Source of the DNA: Nonomuraea sp. PA05
GTDB taxonomy: Bacteria; Actinomycetota; Actinomycetes; Streptosporangiales; Streptosporangiaceae
Assembly: GCF_008086045.1 (NCBI RefSeq)
Contig: NZ_VSEY01000024.1
Span: 62,001 to 126,000 of the forward strand
Direction of reading: 5' to 3'
DNA: 64,000 bases
Each line of letters begins with the position of its first letter. The first letter of the stretch is position 1. Below, in pieces: positions 27,738-38,141 of this stretch. The notes under the pieces were generated by a model, which was not told where the DNA came from, did no database searches, and worked only from the letters and a program-made list of their open reading frames with translations. A program made the position numbers and the translations under genes.

Positions 27738-28673
27738 TCAGAAGGGCAGCCAGCCGACGCGGCCGTACCAGGTGCCGCCGGAGGCCAGGTGATCGGCGAT
27801 CGCGCGCTCCAGCCGCGTGCGCCGGGGCAGCGCGTCCGGGTCATGCTCGCCGTACACGAAGCCCAGCACGTCGCCGTCGTCGAAGCGCTCCAGCAGGCGG
27901 AAGCGCCGCTGGAAGGCGAGGATGTTGGAGTCCGCAGGCAGGTACGCGCGCAACTGGTCGTCCAGCAGCCACGACCCGCACGTCATCACCCTGACCCGCT
28001 CGCCGGGGAAGTGCCGCGGGAAGAACTGCCTGGCCAGCGCGAACGACGCGTCGCAGGCCGCCGGCGACAGCGGCCCCAGGAAGTCCGGGACGTGCACCCC
28101 CAGCGACGGCGACCCCGGCCCCGCCGGCGCCCCCGACGCCCGGACCGCCTCGCCCACGCTCCCGCCCAGCGTGTCGCGGTTGAACTGGAGCCGCCCCAGC
28201 GCGTACAGGACGCCCCTGGCGTGCAGCATCAGCCAGTACGGCGCGTGCAGCCCGCCACGGCCGTACCGCTTGCGGTGCACGGCCATGGAGCGGCCCACGT
28301 CGGCGAGGGTCGCCTGCGACACCTGCGGCGCGATGCCCAGCTCCCGGTGGTAGGCCAGGGTGTGCGGAAGCGCGCCGAGGAAGACGTAGGCGTAGAAGTA
28401 CGGCCCCAGCTCCGGCAGCGGCGGGAAGAACGGCGGGCCGTCCAGGCTGCCCATCGCCGACACCAGCGAGCGCACGCACCGCTCGGCCAGCCACCACTGC
28501 CCGCCGCCCGGCTCGGGCCGGGCGGCGACGACCGGGCCGACGTCCTCGTGCGGCACTGTGAGGCGCAGCAGCTCCGTCGTCGGGTCGGCGGGCAGGACGA
28601 GGTCGGGACCGTCGACGGACTCCAGGTGGGCGAGCCACGCGGGATGGGCGCTCAGCACGGCCTTGACGTCCAT
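27738..28673 (-). CDS. GNAT-like acyltransferase-domain protein (NAT_N/GNAT_C type)
   Basis: The 311-residue protein resembles the two-part actinobacterial family with a helical N-terminal domain and a GNAT-like C-terminal domain. The latter is marked by VRVMTCGSWLLDDQLRAYL, then PADSNILAFQRRF and GDVLGFVYG. Activity has not been shown for the family, so the acyl donor and target are unknown. It starts 4 bp after the PHP-type hydrolase gene on the same strand, which suggests an operon. Confidence 0.8.
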   Translation of the reverse strand: MDVKAVLSAHPAWLAHLESVDGPDLVLPADPTTELLRLTVPHEDVGPVVAARPEPGGGQWWLAERCVRSLVSAMGSLDGPPFFPPLPELGPYFYAYVFLGALPHTLAYHRELGIAPQVSQATLADVGRSMAVHRKRYGRGGLHAPYWLMLHARGVLYALGRLQFNRDTLGGSVGEAVRASGAPAGPGSPSLGVHVPDFLGPLSPAACDASFALARQFFPRHFPGERVRVMTCGSWLLDDQLRAYLPADSNILAFQRRFRLLERFDDGDVLGFVYGEHDPDALPRRTRLERAIADHLASGGTWYGRVGWLPF

Positions 28674-28677
28674 CCGC

Positions 28678-31026
28678 TCAGCCTAGCCGTCCGAGGTAGA
28701 CGGCCCTGGCCTGCTGCAGCAGCGACATGTGGTCGCCGAACTGGTAAGGGCTGGCCAGGCGGCCGTGCTGCCTGATGAGGTTCTCCAGGCCGTCCAGCCA
28801 CTCCAGGCACCAGCGCACGTCCTCCTGCCTGGCGACCTGCCTGCCGTCCACGTCCACGTACACGGGACTGGTCAGGGCGTAGCCGGTCGCGGTGAGCGTG
28901 CGCGGGTGCGGGTCGCACAGGACCTCCGCCACCACGTACGTGGGCGCGTCCACGCGCAGCTCGGCCGTCACCGTCAGGAGGTCCTCGCCCCGGCCGTGAC
29001 CGTCGGCGGGCAGCCGCTCGGCCCCCGCCCGCACGCCCTCGGCGGTGCGGATGCGCACGGCCGCCACCTCCGGGCCGATGGCGGTGGCCGTGACGCTGAC
29101 GCGCTCCCCCGGCCGCGCGTGCAGCACGTGCCCGGGGCCGTGGCCGTTCACCGACAGCTCCAGCCAAGGGCCGGTCGTGGCGAACGTGCGGCCCGCGCGC
29201 ACGGCCGAGGCGAACGAGCGGGCGGTCAGCTCGCCCTCGACCTTGGCGTAGACGCGGGCCCAGCCGGGCGGGTTCGACTGGTTGTCGGAGCGGGTGAAGG
29301 AGATCATCGCGTCCGTGCCCGCCGTCACCGCCAGCCGGTTGCCCGCCCCCAGCAGGCGGCGGTAGACCGACGCCGTGGCCGGGATCGAGGCGTGGGTGAG
29401 CACGTCCAGGCTGTCCACCAGGCCGAGCGCGGCGTCGGCGACCAGCTCGCGGGCGGCGCAGTTGCGCGGCACCGGCGAGACGATGCCCTGGGGCGGGTCG
29501 CCGTCGCCGATCGGCGTGCGGAAGGGGTGGCTGTAGCCGACGAGCGCGCCGAGGCCGCGCAGCTCGCGCAGCCCGTCGGCGTTGGGCGGCCAGTCGGCGT
29601 CGCCGTCGAAGCCGGTGTGGTAGCGGCCGGGGGCCGAGCGGGGCGCGAAGGCGTAGATGTGGCCGAGCAGGTCGTTGCGGTACTCGACGCCCATCCTGGC
29701 CAGGTGCGTGCCGTCCGACCAGGGCAGGTCGCGGCCCGTCCAGTGCTCCAGCGCCTCCCTGTCGTACACGCGGCGGCCCGAGACGTTGCCCGCCAGCAGG
29801 TTGAGCACGTGCAGGTCCTCGCCGTGCTGGGCGGCGGCCGCGTCGGCGGGCACGGCCACCAGGTCGCCCGCCCAGTTGAGGTGCACGTGCAGGTCGCCGC
29901 CGTACCAGCCGCGGGCGGCCGCGTCGTACAGGCGGGCCGGGGCGAGCTCGATCAGGTGCTCGGCGCCGGGATGCGGCACCAGCCTGGTCCTGGCCTCGTC
30001 GTACTCCATGCCGCGCGCGGCCGTGACCGTCAGGTCCAGGCAGGGGACCTCCAGGCGCAGGTCGTCGCCGTGGAAGTACGGGCGGCCGTGGTAGTCGTAG
30101 CGGTGCGGGACGTCGGGCGGGAACCAGCCGCTGCCGTCGCCCGCCACCACGCTCCACCGGCACGGCATGCCGGCCACCAGGCGCAGCGTGGCCGACGGGA
30201 TGGGGCGCAGCAGCGTGTCCAGGCGGACGCGGACGCCGTCGACGATGACCATGCTGTCCTCGTCCACCTCGACCAGCCAGGCGCCGTGCGGGGGGAGCAG
30301 GCGTTGCGCGTCGTCCACGCTGACCAGGCAGGGGGTGTCCCGGCTGGAGTCGATGAGCAGCGAGATGCGCTCCTCACCGCGGCCGGGGAGCGGCGCGGGG
30401 GGCATGAGCTCCTCCCGCACGAACGGCGGAGCGGGCGGGGCGGGCGCGGGCTCTTGCCTGGGGAAGGATGCGATGCCCTCGCCGGGAAGCGATGCGATGC
30501 CCTCGCGGGAAAGCGGTGCGGCGCCTTCACCGGGGAGGGGTGCGGCGGCTCCGCCCTGTTCGGCGGTGTGCGCGCCGCCCGGCAGCACGACGAACGGCGC
30601 GCTGCCGCTCCAGCGCCTGGGCCCGCCGCCGCCCCGGTGCGGCCCCTTCGTGGGCGGCTCGGAGGGCAGCAGCACCGTGCGCGGCGCCCCCTGCAGCGCG
30701 ACGCCCTCCGGCTCGATGCGCACGGCGACGAGGTGACCGGGCAGCTCGCCGTCGAGGGTGTCGCGCAGCACGCGGTCGTAGTCGGGCTCGGCCAGCCGGG
30801 CGGCCATCTGGTCGCTCGGTTCGTCCGGATGCTCCTCGGCCACCGCCTCCATGACGAGCTGCCAGAACCGGTCGAACAACGCGGGCGGCAGCACCCTGCG
30901 CCTGGCGAAGAACTTCACGTAGTGGATCTCCGGCTCCCCCCAGGTGATCCCGTGGTCGTCCAGGAGTTGCCCGTACTCCTCAAGCGCCTGCGTCACCCTG
31001 CCGGGCAGCATCGATTCCGCACTCAT
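28678..31026 (-). CDS. CehA/McbA-type metallohydrolase (PHP superfamily)
   Basis: The 782-residue protein has an N-terminal helical region (1-130), a Pro/Gly-rich linker with four 24-bp repeats, and a beta domain. The C-terminal PHP domain has GGDLHVHLNWAGD, GYSHPFRTP and TAGTDAMISF, the His/Asp metal ligands of CehA/McbA hydrolases. Family members hydrolyse carbamates or other esters, but distant ones have unknown substrates. The ATG at 31026 is chosen because GGAGGGG precedes it; a longer in-frame start lacks an RBS. No signal peptide is seen. Likely co-transcribed with the following GNAT-like gene. Confidence 0.85.
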   Translation of the reverse strand: MSAESMLPGRVTQALEEYGQLLDDHGITWGEPEIHYVKFFARRRVLPPALFDRFWQLVMEAVAEEHPDEPSDQMAARLAEPDYDRVLRDTLDGELPGHLVAVRIEPEGVALQGAPRTVLLPSEPPTKGPHRGGGGPRRWSGSAPFVVLPGGAHTAEQGGAAAPLPGEGAAPLSREGIASLPGEGIASFPRQEPAPAPPAPPFVREELMPPAPLPGRGEERISLLIDSSRDTPCLVSVDDAQRLLPPHGAWLVEVDEDSMVIVDGVRVRLDTLLRPIPSATLRLVAGMPCRWSVVAGDGSGWFPPDVPHRYDYHGRPYFHGDDLRLEVPCLDLTVTAARGMEYDEARTRLVPHPGAEHLIELAPARLYDAAARGWYGGDLHVHLNWAGDLVAVPADAAAAQHGEDLHVLNLLAGNVSGRRVYDREALEHWTGRDLPWSDGTHLARMGVEYRNDLLGHIYAFAPRSAPGRYHTGFDGDADWPPNADGLRELRGLGALVGYSHPFRTPIGDGDPPQGIVSPVPRNCAARELVADAALGLVDSLDVLTHASIPATASVYRRLLGAGNRLAVTAGTDAMISFTRSDNQSNPPGWARVYAKVEGELTARSFASAVRAGRTFATTGPWLELSVNGHGPGHVLHARPGERVSVTATAIGPEVAAVRIRTAEGVRAGAERLPADGHGRGEDLLTVTAELRVDAPTYVVAEVLCDPHPRTLTATGYALTSPVYVDVDGRQVARQEDVRWCLEWLDGLENLIRQHGRLASPYQFGDHMSLLQQARAVYLGRLG
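30455..30550 (-). repeat. Four 24-bp imperfect tandem repeats in PHP hydrolase linker
   Basis: Units at 30455, 30479, 30503 and 30527 encode variants of LPGEGIAS. They lie in the disordered linker between the N-terminal region and the catalytic half. Confidence 0.85.
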
Positions 31027-31183
31027 ATGAGCCCCTCCCCAGTCGGTTGCGCGACATCGTGACACGCATCACGCGACCGCTCGGTCCGGCGGCCCTCCCG
31101 GGAGGGGGGATTCCTCACCCCCGGGGGATGTATCTCCACCCGGGGAGTACCGATGCCGCTTACCGGAGGGGGCTCAACCTAGG
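31027..31183 (-). promoter_or_regulatory. Intergenic region with GC-rich palindromes
   Basis: No gene. Three nearby dyads occur at about 31112-31153: CTCCCGGGAG, a CACCCCCGGGGGATG block and CTCCACCCGGGGAGTA. They lie upstream of the PHP hydrolase and after meaB. They may be operators of a response-regulator type, or act as terminator stems; the sequence alone does not decide. Confidence 0.35.
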
Positions 31184-32143
31184 TCAAAGCCTCTTGAACA
31201 CCGACAAAACTTTTTCCGCGGCGAGGGCCGGCGTGAGCTCCCCCGCGAGCACCGCGCGCTCGACCTCATCGGTGATCGCCGCCACCTCCGGGTCGTCGCG
31301 CAGCTCCGCCAGGAGCCGGTCCTGGACCAGCGTCCACGTCCAGCGCACCTGCTGGCGGCGGCGCCTGGCCGCCAGGTCGATCGACTCCTGGTGGGACAGC
31401 ACGCGCCGCCACAGCTCGTCCAGGCCGTCGCCGCTGAGCCCGCTGCAGGTCAGCACGGGCGGCGGGGCCGTGTCGGAGCGCAGCAGCCGCAGCGCGCCCG
31501 CCAGCTCGCGGGCCGCCTTCCTGGCCGGCAGCTCGTACTCGCCGTCCGCCTTGTTGACGGCGACCACGTCCGCCAGCTCCAGCACCCCCTTCTTGATGCC
31601 CTGGAGCTGGTCGCCGGTGCGGGCCAGCGTGAGCAGCAGGAACGTGTCCACCATGTCGGCCACCGCCGTCTCCGACTGACCCACGCCGACCGTCTCCACC
31701 AGCACCACGTCGAAGCCCGCCGCCTCCACCACCACCATGGCCTCCCTGGTGGCCTTGGCGACGCCGCCGAGCGTCCCCGAGGTCGGCGAGGGGCGGATGA
31801 ACGCGGCCGGATCGACGGCCAGCCGCGCCATGCGGGTCTTGTCGCCGAGGATGCTGCCGCCCGTCCTGGTCGAGGAGGGGTCCACGGCCAGCACCGCCAC
31901 CCGGTGCCCGGCCGCCGTCAGGAGCGTGCCCAGCGCGTCGATGAACGTGGACTTCCCCACCCCCGGCACGCCCGAGACACCGACCCTGCGAGCCTGTCCG
32001 GACAGCGGGGTGAGCTCGACCAGGAGCCGCTGCGCGAGCGCGTGGTGGTCGGGTCTGGTCGACTCGACCAGCGTGATCGCGCGGGCGATCCAGGTACGGG
32101 AGCCCGCCCGTACACCACGGGCGTAGTCCTCCAGCGAGTGCAC
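31184..32143 (-). CDS. meaB: Methylmalonyl-CoA mutase-associated G3E GTPase MeaB
   Basis: The 319-residue protein is full length. It has the P-loop GVSGVPGVGKSTFIDAL, AVDPSSTRTGGSILGDKTRM, the switch ETVGVGQSETAVADMVD and base-recognition NKAD. MeaB guards the cobalamin cofactor of methylmalonyl-CoA mutase and helps exchange damaged B12. The mutase genes lie 2 kb away on the same strand, separated by an oppositely oriented kinase gene. The start is GTG 32143, where the family N-terminus (LEDYARGVRAG) begins. Confidence 0.95.
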   Translation of the reverse strand: MHSLEDYARGVRAGSRTWIARAITLVESTRPDHHALAQRLLVELTPLSGQARRVGVSGVPGVGKSTFIDALGTLLTAAGHRVAVLAVDPSSTRTGGSILGDKTRMARLAVDPAAFIRPSPTSGTLGGVAKATREAMVVVEAAGFDVVLVETVGVGQSETAVADMVDTFLLLTLARTGDQLQGIKKGVLELADVVAVNKADGEYELPARKAARELAGALRLLRSDTAPPPVLTCSGLSGDGLDELWRRVLSHQESIDLAARRRRQQVRWTWTLVQDRLLAELRDDPEVAAITDEVERAVLAGELTPALAAEKVLSVFKRL

Positions 32144-32182
32144 CCCACAAACCCCTTTCTTCGCAGTTGATCAGCCTAACTT

Positions 32183-32222
32183 CTGACAAGTCTTGACTTT
32201 TGCCAGTAGGGTGCTCGATGTT
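32183..32222 (+). promoter_or_regulatory. Putative promoter(s) of the Ser/Thr kinase gene
   Basis: Two overlapping pairs fit: CTGACA-18 bp-TAGGGT (32183/32207) and TTGACT-18 bp-GATGTT (32193/32217). The kinase ATG is at 32255, with AGGAG upstream. Confidence 0.35.
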
Positions 32223-32254
32223 CTGTCTCAGCCGTCACAGGAGTCACTCCCCTC

Positions 32255-34231
32255 ATGCCCAACGTCGAACCCCTCCGCGAGGGCGACCCGGCAGCGGTGG
32301 GGCCCTACCGGCTGGTCGGGCGGCTCGGCGCGGGCGGCCACGGTGTCGTCTACCTCGGCCAGGCACGCAACGGAACCCCCGTCGCCGTCAAGGTGCTGCG
32401 CGAGGGGCTCGCCGTGGGCGAACGCCTGGTCAAGGACATCGCCGCCGCGCGCAACGTCGAGCCGTTCTGCCTCGCGCAGGTGCTCGACGCCTCGACCAGC
32501 GGCAGGCCGTACATCGTGTCCGAGTACGTGGACGGGCCCTCGCTCCAGCAGGCGGGCCGGCGCGGCAAGGCGGAGCTGCAGCGGCTCGCCGTGGCGACCG
32601 CCACCGCGCTCGACGCGATCCACCAGGCCGGCGTCGTCCACGGCGACTTCACGCCCGCCAACGTCCTGCTCGGCGCCGACGGGGCCCGGGTCGTGGACTT
32701 CGGCATCGCGGCGGCGCTCGGCTCGGGCATGAAGGCGACCAGCAACATCGTCGGGACGCCTGCGTACATGGCGCCCGAACAGCTCGCGGGGCAGCCCGTG
32801 GGGGCGGCGGCGGACGTGTTCTCCTGGGCGTCCGTGCTGGTGTTCGCCGCGACCGGCGTGCCGCCGTTCGGGGACGACTCGCTGCCCGCGGTGATCAACC
32901 GCATCCTGCGCGAGGAGCCGGTGCTCGGGGATCTGGGACGGCCGTTGCGCGAGGTCGTCGCGGTGTGCCTGGCCAAGGAGCCGGGGGCTCGGCCGTCGAT
33001 GCGTGATGTGCTGCTGCGGCTGGCGGCGCCGTCCCGGCAGACCTCGGCGCCGTACGCGGCCCCGGCCCCTGCTCCGGCTCCCGGGCCTGGTGCGGCGGCC
33101 CGTTCCTCCGACGCGGACGACGCCTGGCAGGACACCGTCGATCATCCGCCCGTCCGGCCCCCGGCGGCCGGCGGGGCGAGCGAGCCGTTGCGCAGGCGCG
33201 GGCCCCTCCAGGCGCACGAGCAAGCGCGCCACCCGCACGAGCACGCGCAAGGGCACGCGCAAGGGCACGCGCAGGGGCAGGCGCAAGGGCAGGCGCAAGG
33301 GCACGCGCAGGGGCACGAGCGCACGGGCGGCGCCGCTCAGACGCACGAGCACCCTCGCGACCTCGGCCTGGGGCGCGGCTTCGCCACTCAGCACGGGGCG
33401 GGTCCCGCGCAGGACGGCCCCGGCCCGGCGACCTCGCCGTTGCAGGCGCTGTTCGACCTCTCCTCGCCCGTCGAGCAGCCCACCGCCACGCACGACCGGC
33501 CGGGCCCGCCCACGGCGCAGGCCCCTGAGCCGTTCGGCGCGCCGGCCGCGTTCGACGACCCGGCGACGGCGCAGTACCCCTCCGCGGGCGAGCCGCCGCC
33601 CCCTCCCGGCGACGAGCCCCCGGCGCCCCGGCCGCGCAAGGGCCGCACGCTCAAGAAGGCAGCCATCGCGGCCGTCTCCGGCGTGTGCGTGTGCGCCCTG
33701 GCCGGCGCCATCGTCTGGCTCACCCCCACCACCCCCACTCCCAAGACCAAGAACGTCGCCGTCACCACCGGCGCCCCCACGACGTCCGCCGCCACGTCCG
33801 CCCCCTCGCCCCGGCGCACCCGTACGACCAGGCCGACCCCGCAGACGGAGGGCACCCCCAGCACCGTCCCGAGCGACGGCGAGGGCGTCTCCGGCACCCC
33901 GTCGCCGGCGGCGGACCGGCTCAGGGTGATGTACGTCCGCCCCGGCGGCACCCTGAACGGCGAGTGCTGGGCGGGCGGCGAGGTGACGCTCCAGGCGCTG
34001 GTCCGCCGCACGGGCGCCCCGGTGACGTTCACCTACACCTGGCTGATCGACGGCGCCGTCGCGGGCCGCGCGACGGCCACCGTCACCGAGGACGGCCAGC
34101 GGTACCTCACCGCGCCCCGGACCCTGACGAGCACCGGCGGGACCCACTCCGTCACCCTGCGCATCACCGCCCCCGTGCCCGCCAAGCGGACGATCTCGGT
34201 CACGATGTGCGACGAGGCGACGGCCTACTGA
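32255..34231 (+). CDS. Membrane-anchored Ser/Thr protein kinase
   Basis: The 658-residue protein has a kinase domain at about 15-265: G-loop LGAGGHGVVYLG, Lys in VAVKVL, catalytic loop VVHGDFTPANVLL (HGD rather than HRD), DFGIAAAL and the APE motif in YMAPEQL. A long Pro/Gln/His-rich juxtamembrane segment follows, with a 12-bp repeat. One transmembrane helix is at about 468-488 (AAIAAVSGVCVCALAGAIVWL region), then a Thr/Pro-rich stalk and an outer domain of about 110 residues with Cys in GECWAGGE and MCDEATAY. This is the usual actinobacterial receptor-kinase plan. It stands between meaB and mutB in opposite direction and ends 16 bp from mutB. Ligand and targets are unknown. Confidence 0.92.
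   Translation: MPNVEPLREGDPAAVGPYRLVGRLGAGGHGVVYLGQARNGTPVAVKVLREGLAVGERLVKDIAAARNVEPFCLAQVLDASTSGRPYIVSEYVDGPSLQQAGRRGKAELQRLAVATATALDAIHQAGVVHGDFTPANVLLGADGARVVDFGIAAALGSGMKATSNIVGTPAYMAPEQLAGQPVGAAADVFSWASVLVFAATGVPPFGDDSLPAVINRILREEPVLGDLGRPLREVVAVCLAKEPGARPSMRDVLLRLAAPSRQTSAPYAAPAPAPAPGPGAAARSSDADDAWQDTVDHPPVRPPAAGGASEPLRRRGPLQAHEQARHPHEHAQGHAQGHAQGQAQGQAQGHAQGHERTGGAAQTHEHPRDLGLGRGFATQHGAGPAQDGPGPATSPLQALFDLSSPVEQPTATHDRPGPPTAQAPEPFGAPAAFDDPATAQYPSAGEPPPPPGDEPPAPRPRKGRTLKKAAIAAVSGVCVCALAGAIVWLTPTTPTPKTKNVAVTTGAPTTSAATSAPSPRRTRTTRPTPQTEGTPSTVPSDGEGVSGTPSPAADRLRVMYVRPGGTLNGECWAGGEVTLQALVRRTGAPVTFTYTWLIDGAVAGRATATVTEDGQRYLTAPRTLTSTGGTHSVTLRITAPVPAKRTISVTMCDEATAY
33242..33313 (+). repeat. 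12-bp in-frame tandem repeat in kinase juxtamembrane linker
   Basis: Six units of cacgcgcaaggg or caggcgcaaggg encode (HAQG)3(QAQG)2HAQG. They sit between the kinase domain and the membrane helix in a disordered part. Confidence 0.92.
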
Positions 34232-34247
34232 CGGCCCCGGCCATCCC

Positions 34248-36389
34248 TCATCGGCGGTTCTTGAGCTGCTCCAGCAGGTCGAGGGCGGCGTCCGCGATCA
34301 CGGTGCCCGGCGGGAAGATCGCGGCGGCGCCCGCGGCGCGCAGCTCGTCGTGATCGCCGGGCGGGATCACCCCGCCCACCACGATCATGATGTCTGGGGC
34401 GTCCAGCCCGGCCAGCGCCTCCCGCAGCGCGGGCACCAGCGTGAGGTGCCCGGCGGCGAGCGACGAGACGCCCACGATGTGCACGTCGGCCTCGACCGCC
34501 TGCCTGGCGACCTCCTCGGGCGTCTGGAACAGGGGGCCGACGTCCACGTCGAACCCCAGGTCGGCGAACGCGGTGGCGATCACCTTCTGGCCGCGGTCGT
34601 GCCCGTCCTGCCCCATCTTGGCGACCAGGATGCGCGGCCGGCGCCCCTCGTCCCGTTCGAAGCCGGCGCAGGCCGCGCGGACCCGCTCGATGTTGCCCGC
34701 CGGCCCGGACTCGTCGCGGTACACGCCAGTGATGGTACGCACCTGCTCGGCGTGCCGGCCGAACACCCGCTCCAGCGCGTCGGAGATCTCGCCGACGGTG
34801 GCCTTGGCGCGGGCGGCGTCCACGGCCAGCTTGAGCAGGTTGTGCTCCAGGCCGGGCGCGGGGTGGCCGGCGGCCTTGGTGAGCGCGTCGAGGGCGAGCC
34901 GGACGGCCTCGGGGTCGCGTTCGGCACGCAGGCGGGCCAGCTTGTCGAGCTGCTGGGCGCGTACGGCGCTGTTGTCGACCTTCAGCACCTCGATGTCCTC
35001 GTCGGCGTTCGCGCGGTACTTGTTGACGCCGATGACCGGCTGGCGGCCGGAGTCGATGCGGGCCTGCGTGCGCGCGGCGGCCTCCTCGATGCGCAGCTTG
35101 GGCAGCCCCGCCTCGATCGCCTTGGCCATGCCGCCGGCGGCCTCGACCTCCTCGATGTGCGTCCAGGCGCGTTCGGCCAGGTCGTGGGTGAGCCGCTCGA
35201 CGTAGTAGGAGCCGCCCCACGGGTCGATGACCTGCGTGGTGCCCGACTCCTGCTGGAGCAGGAGCTGGGTGTTGCGGGCGATGCGGGCGGAGAAGTCGGT
35301 GGGCAGCGCGAGGGCCTCGTCCAGGGCGTTGGTGTGCAGCGACTGGGTGTGGCCCTGGGTGGCCGCCATGGCCTCGACGCAGGTGCGGGCGACGTTGTTG
35401 TAGACGTCCTGCGCGGTCAGTGACCAGCCGGACGTCTGGCTGTGCGTACGCAGGCTGAGCGACTTCGGGTTCTTCGCGCCGAACGCCGAGACGAGCTTGG
35501 CCCACAGCAGCCGGGCGGCGCGGAGCTTGGCGACCTCCATGAAGAAGTTCATGCCGATGCACCAGAAGAACGACAGGCGCGGCGCGAACCGGTCGACGTC
35601 CATGCCCGCCGCGACGCCCGCCCGCAGGTACTCGACGCCGTCGGCGAGCGTGTAGGCCAGCTCCAGGTCGCAGGTCGCGCCGGCCTCCTGGATGTGGTAG
35701 CCGGAGATGCTGATGGAGTTGAACTTCGGCATCTTCTCGCTGGTGTACGCGAAGATGTCGGAGATGATCCGCATCGACGGGCCAGGCGGGTAGATGTAGG
35801 TGTTGCGGACCATGAACTCCTTGAGGATGTCGTTCTGGATGGTCCCGGAAAGCTGCTCCGGCGCGACGCCCTGCTCCTCGGCCGCCACGATGTAGAGGGC
35901 GAGGATGGGCAGGACGGCGCCGTTCATGGTCATCGACACCGACATGCGGTCCAGCGGGATGCCGTCGAAGAGCTGCCGCATGTCGTAGATCGAGTCGATC
36001 GCCACCCCGGCCATGCCCACGTCACCGGCGACCCGCGGATGGTCGGAGTCGTAACCGCGGTGGGTGGCCAGGTCGAACGCCACCGACAGGCCCTTCTGCC
36101 CGGCGGCCAGGTTACGGCGGTAGAAGGCGTTGGAGTCCTCGGCCGTGGAGAAACCCGCGTACTGGCGGATCGTCCAGGGCTGGTTGACGTACATGGTGGG
36201 GTACGGGCCGCGCAGGTAGGGCGCGGCACCGGGGTAGGTGCGCAGGAAGTCGAGGCCGTCCAGGTCTGCGGCCGTGTAGAGGGGCTTGACCGCGATGCCT
36301 TCCGGCGTCTCCCACGGCTCGCCCGCCGGTTCTGGGCCCTCCTGCGAACGTAGGGGGTCGAGCGGGATGCCGGAGAAGTCCGGGATCAT
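34248..36389 (-). CDS. mutB: Methylmalonyl-CoA mutase, large (catalytic) subunit
   Basis: The 713-residue protein is full length. The TIM-barrel catalytic part has [19 protein letters not shown] and the active-site [14 protein letters not shown]. The C-terminal B12 domain carries the base-off motif DxHxxG in [13 protein letters not shown], with SSLAAGH and GGVIPPGD. It interconverts methylmalonyl-CoA and succinyl-CoA with adenosylcobalamin. It is coupled to mutA by an ATGA overlap at 36386-36389, which also sets this start. The product links propionate and odd-chain or branched-amino-acid breakdown to extender-unit supply. Confidence 0.97.
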   Translation of the reverse strand: MIPDFSGIPLDPLRSQEGPEPAGEPWETPEGIAVKPLYTAADLDGLDFLRTYPGAAPYLRGPYPTMYVNQPWTIRQYAGFSTAEDSNAFYRRNLAAGQKGLSVAFDLATHRGYDSDHPRVAGDVGMAGVAIDSIYDMRQLFDGIPLDRMSVSMTMNGAVLPILALYIVAAEEQGVAPEQLSGTIQNDILKEFMVRNTYIYPPGPSMRIISDIFAYTSEKMPKFNSISISGYHIQEAGATCDLELAYTLADGVEYLRAGVAAGMDVDRFAPRLSFFWCIGMNFFMEVAKLRAARLLWAKLVSAFGAKNPKSLSLRTHSQTSGWSLTAQDVYNNVARTCVEAMAATQGHTQSLHTNALDEALALPTDFSARIARNTQLLLQQESGTTQVIDPWGGSYYVERLTHDLAERAWTHIEEVEAAGGMAKAIEAGLPKLRIEEAAARTQARIDSGRQPVIGVNKYRANADEDIEVLKVDNSAVRAQQLDKLARLRAERDPEAVRLALDALTKAAGHPAPGLEHNLLKLAVDAARAKATVGEISDALERVFGRHAEQVRTITGVYRDESGPAGNIERVRAACAGFERDEGRRPRILVAKMGQDGHDRGQKVIATAFADLGFDVDVGPLFQTPEEVARQAVEADVHIVGVSSLAAGHLTLVPALREALAGLDAPDIMIVVGGVIPPGDHDELRAAGAAAIFPPGTVIADAALDLLEQLKNRR

Positions 36390-38134
36390 CGGGTCACCTC
36401 CAGGTCGTCGAACGTCTCGCTGAGCACGGCCAGCACGTCGCAACCGGCGTGCAGGTTGGCGTCCACGCCTTCGTACCGTCCCCTACCCGCCAGCCACACC
36501 TTTCTCGCGCCCGCCCTGTGCAGGGCGGCGGCCACGGCGGTGGCGTGCTGGTCGTACAGCTTGTCGCTGGAGCACAGGCAGGCCACGGCGGCGCCGCTGA
36601 CGGCGAACGCGGTCGCGATCTGCTCGGGGTCCGTGCCGGGGCCGGCCGTCTCGGTGGCCAGGCCGCCCGCCTGGAACAGGTTCGCGGCGAACGCGGCTCT
36701 GGCGGTGTGGGCGGCCAGGGGGCCGATCGTGGCGAGGAACACCTTGGGGCGGTCGGGCCGGGCGTCGGCCAGGGCGCGCAGGCGTTCGAACGGCTCGGCG
36801 TACCGCACCGAGGGCAACGCGCTCGCCTGCGCCGTATCAGGACCGGCCGGGGCGGGGCGGCTGCGCAGGGGCTTCTCGTTGACGTCGGGGTACTCGCTGA
36901 CCCCGGTGATGGGCAGGCGGCGGCGGGCGATGTCGTCGGCGCGGCGGGCCCGCGTGGCGGCGATCCGCCCGGACACCAGGTCGCCGGCCGCCACGATCCC
37001 GCCGGCCGCCTCGATCTCCTGGAAGAACGCCCAGGCGGCTTGCGCGAGGTCGGCGGTGCGGCGCTCCACGTACCAGGAGCCGCCCGCCGGGTCGATCACC
37101 CGCCCCAGCCCCGACTCCTCCAGCAGCAGCGACTGGGTGTTGCGGGCGATGCGGCGGGAGAAGGCGTCCGGCAGCCCGAGGCAGGCGTCGAACGGCTGCA
37201 CGGTGACCGCCTCCGCCCCGCCCACCCCGGCGGCGAAGCAGGCGACGGTGGTGCGGAGCATGTTCACGTACGGGTCGCGGGAGGTCATCATGGCGGAGCT
37301 GGTGACGGCGTGCTGCCGCTGGCCGCCCGCGCCAGGGGCGCCGCACGCCTCGGCGACCCTGGCCCACAGGCGGCGCGCGGCCCGCAGCTTGGCGATGGTG
37401 GCGAACTGGTCGGCGGTGGCGGCGTACCGGAATTCGAGCTGCCCGAGCGCCTGCTCCACGGACAGCCCGCCACCGGTGAGGGCGCGCAGCTCGGCGACGC
37501 CCAGGGCGGTCGAGCAGGCCAGCTCCTCGGCGTCGCTGCCGCCCGCGTCGTGGTACGGCGTCGCGTCCACGGTGACGGCGCGCAGCCCGGGGTGCCCGGC
37601 GGCGCAGCGCAGGGCCAGCTCGACGCCGCCGGTCCCGAGCACGGCGGAGGCCCCGAGGTTGCCGCTCGGCCCGTTCCCGTCGCCCGCGAGGGCGAACAGG
37701 GCCCCGGCGGCCTCCAGGGTGCGCTCCCCCGCCTCCAGCACGATCGGCGCCAGGTCCAGGTAGACGTCCTTGAGCACCGCGCCCAGCTCGCCCACCGGGA
37801 TCGCGCCGTCGCCGACCACCAGCCAGAGCGAGGTGACCCCGTTCTCCAGATCGGCGAGCACGGCCTCGGGGTCGGCCACGGCGTGCCGCTGCCGCACGTC
37901 CCACCCGGCGACGGCGCGAGCACCGCGCACGTAGGGGGCGGCGCCGGGCGACCCGGGATCGCCTGGCAGGTCGTCGGCGTCGTAGAGCGGCGCGACGGTC
38001 ACCCCGTCGTAGGTCCGCCGCGACAGCACCTCCTCAGGCGCCCCGCCCTCGGCTCCGGACTTGCGCAGCACCTCCGCCGCCAGCGCGCGCCAGTCGTCTC
38101 GTGAGATGGACGCGAACCCCGCTGCCAGTTCCAT
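36386..38134 (-). CDS. mutA: Methylmalonyl-CoA mutase, small subunit
   Basis: The 582-residue paralogue of MutB has a degenerate B12 domain lacking the DxHxxG motif, as expected for the non-catalytic subunit. Markers are [31 protein letters not shown] and [15 protein letters not shown]. It heterodimerises with MutB. It is first in the mutA-mutB operon, and TACTAT lies 7 nt before the ATG, so the message is probably leaderless or nearly so. Confidence 0.95.
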   Translation of the reverse strand: MELAAGFASISRDDWRALAAEVLRKSGAEGGAPEEVLSRRTYDGVTVAPLYDADDLPGDPGSPGAAPYVRGARAVAGWDVRQRHAVADPEAVLADLENGVTSLWLVVGDGAIPVGELGAVLKDVYLDLAPIVLEAGERTLEAAGALFALAGDGNGPSGNLGASAVLGTGGVELALRCAAGHPGLRAVTVDATPYHDAGGSDAEELACSTALGVAELRALTGGGLSVEQALGQLEFRYAATADQFATIAKLRAARRLWARVAEACGAPGAGGQRQHAVTSSAMMTSRDPYVNMLRTTVACFAAGVGGAEAVTVQPFDACLGLPDAFSRRIARNTQSLLLEESGLGRVIDPAGGSWYVERRTADLAQAAWAFFQEIEAAGGIVAAGDLVSGRIAATRARRADDIARRRLPITGVSEYPDVNEKPLRSRPAPAGPDTAQASALPSVRYAEPFERLRALADARPDRPKVFLATIGPLAAHTARAAFAANLFQAGGLATETAGPGTDPEQIATAFAVSGAAVACLCSSDKLYDQHATAVAAALHRAGARKVWLAGRGRYEGVDANLHAGCDVLAVLSETFDDLEVTR

Positions 38135-38141
38135 GGTTCGG

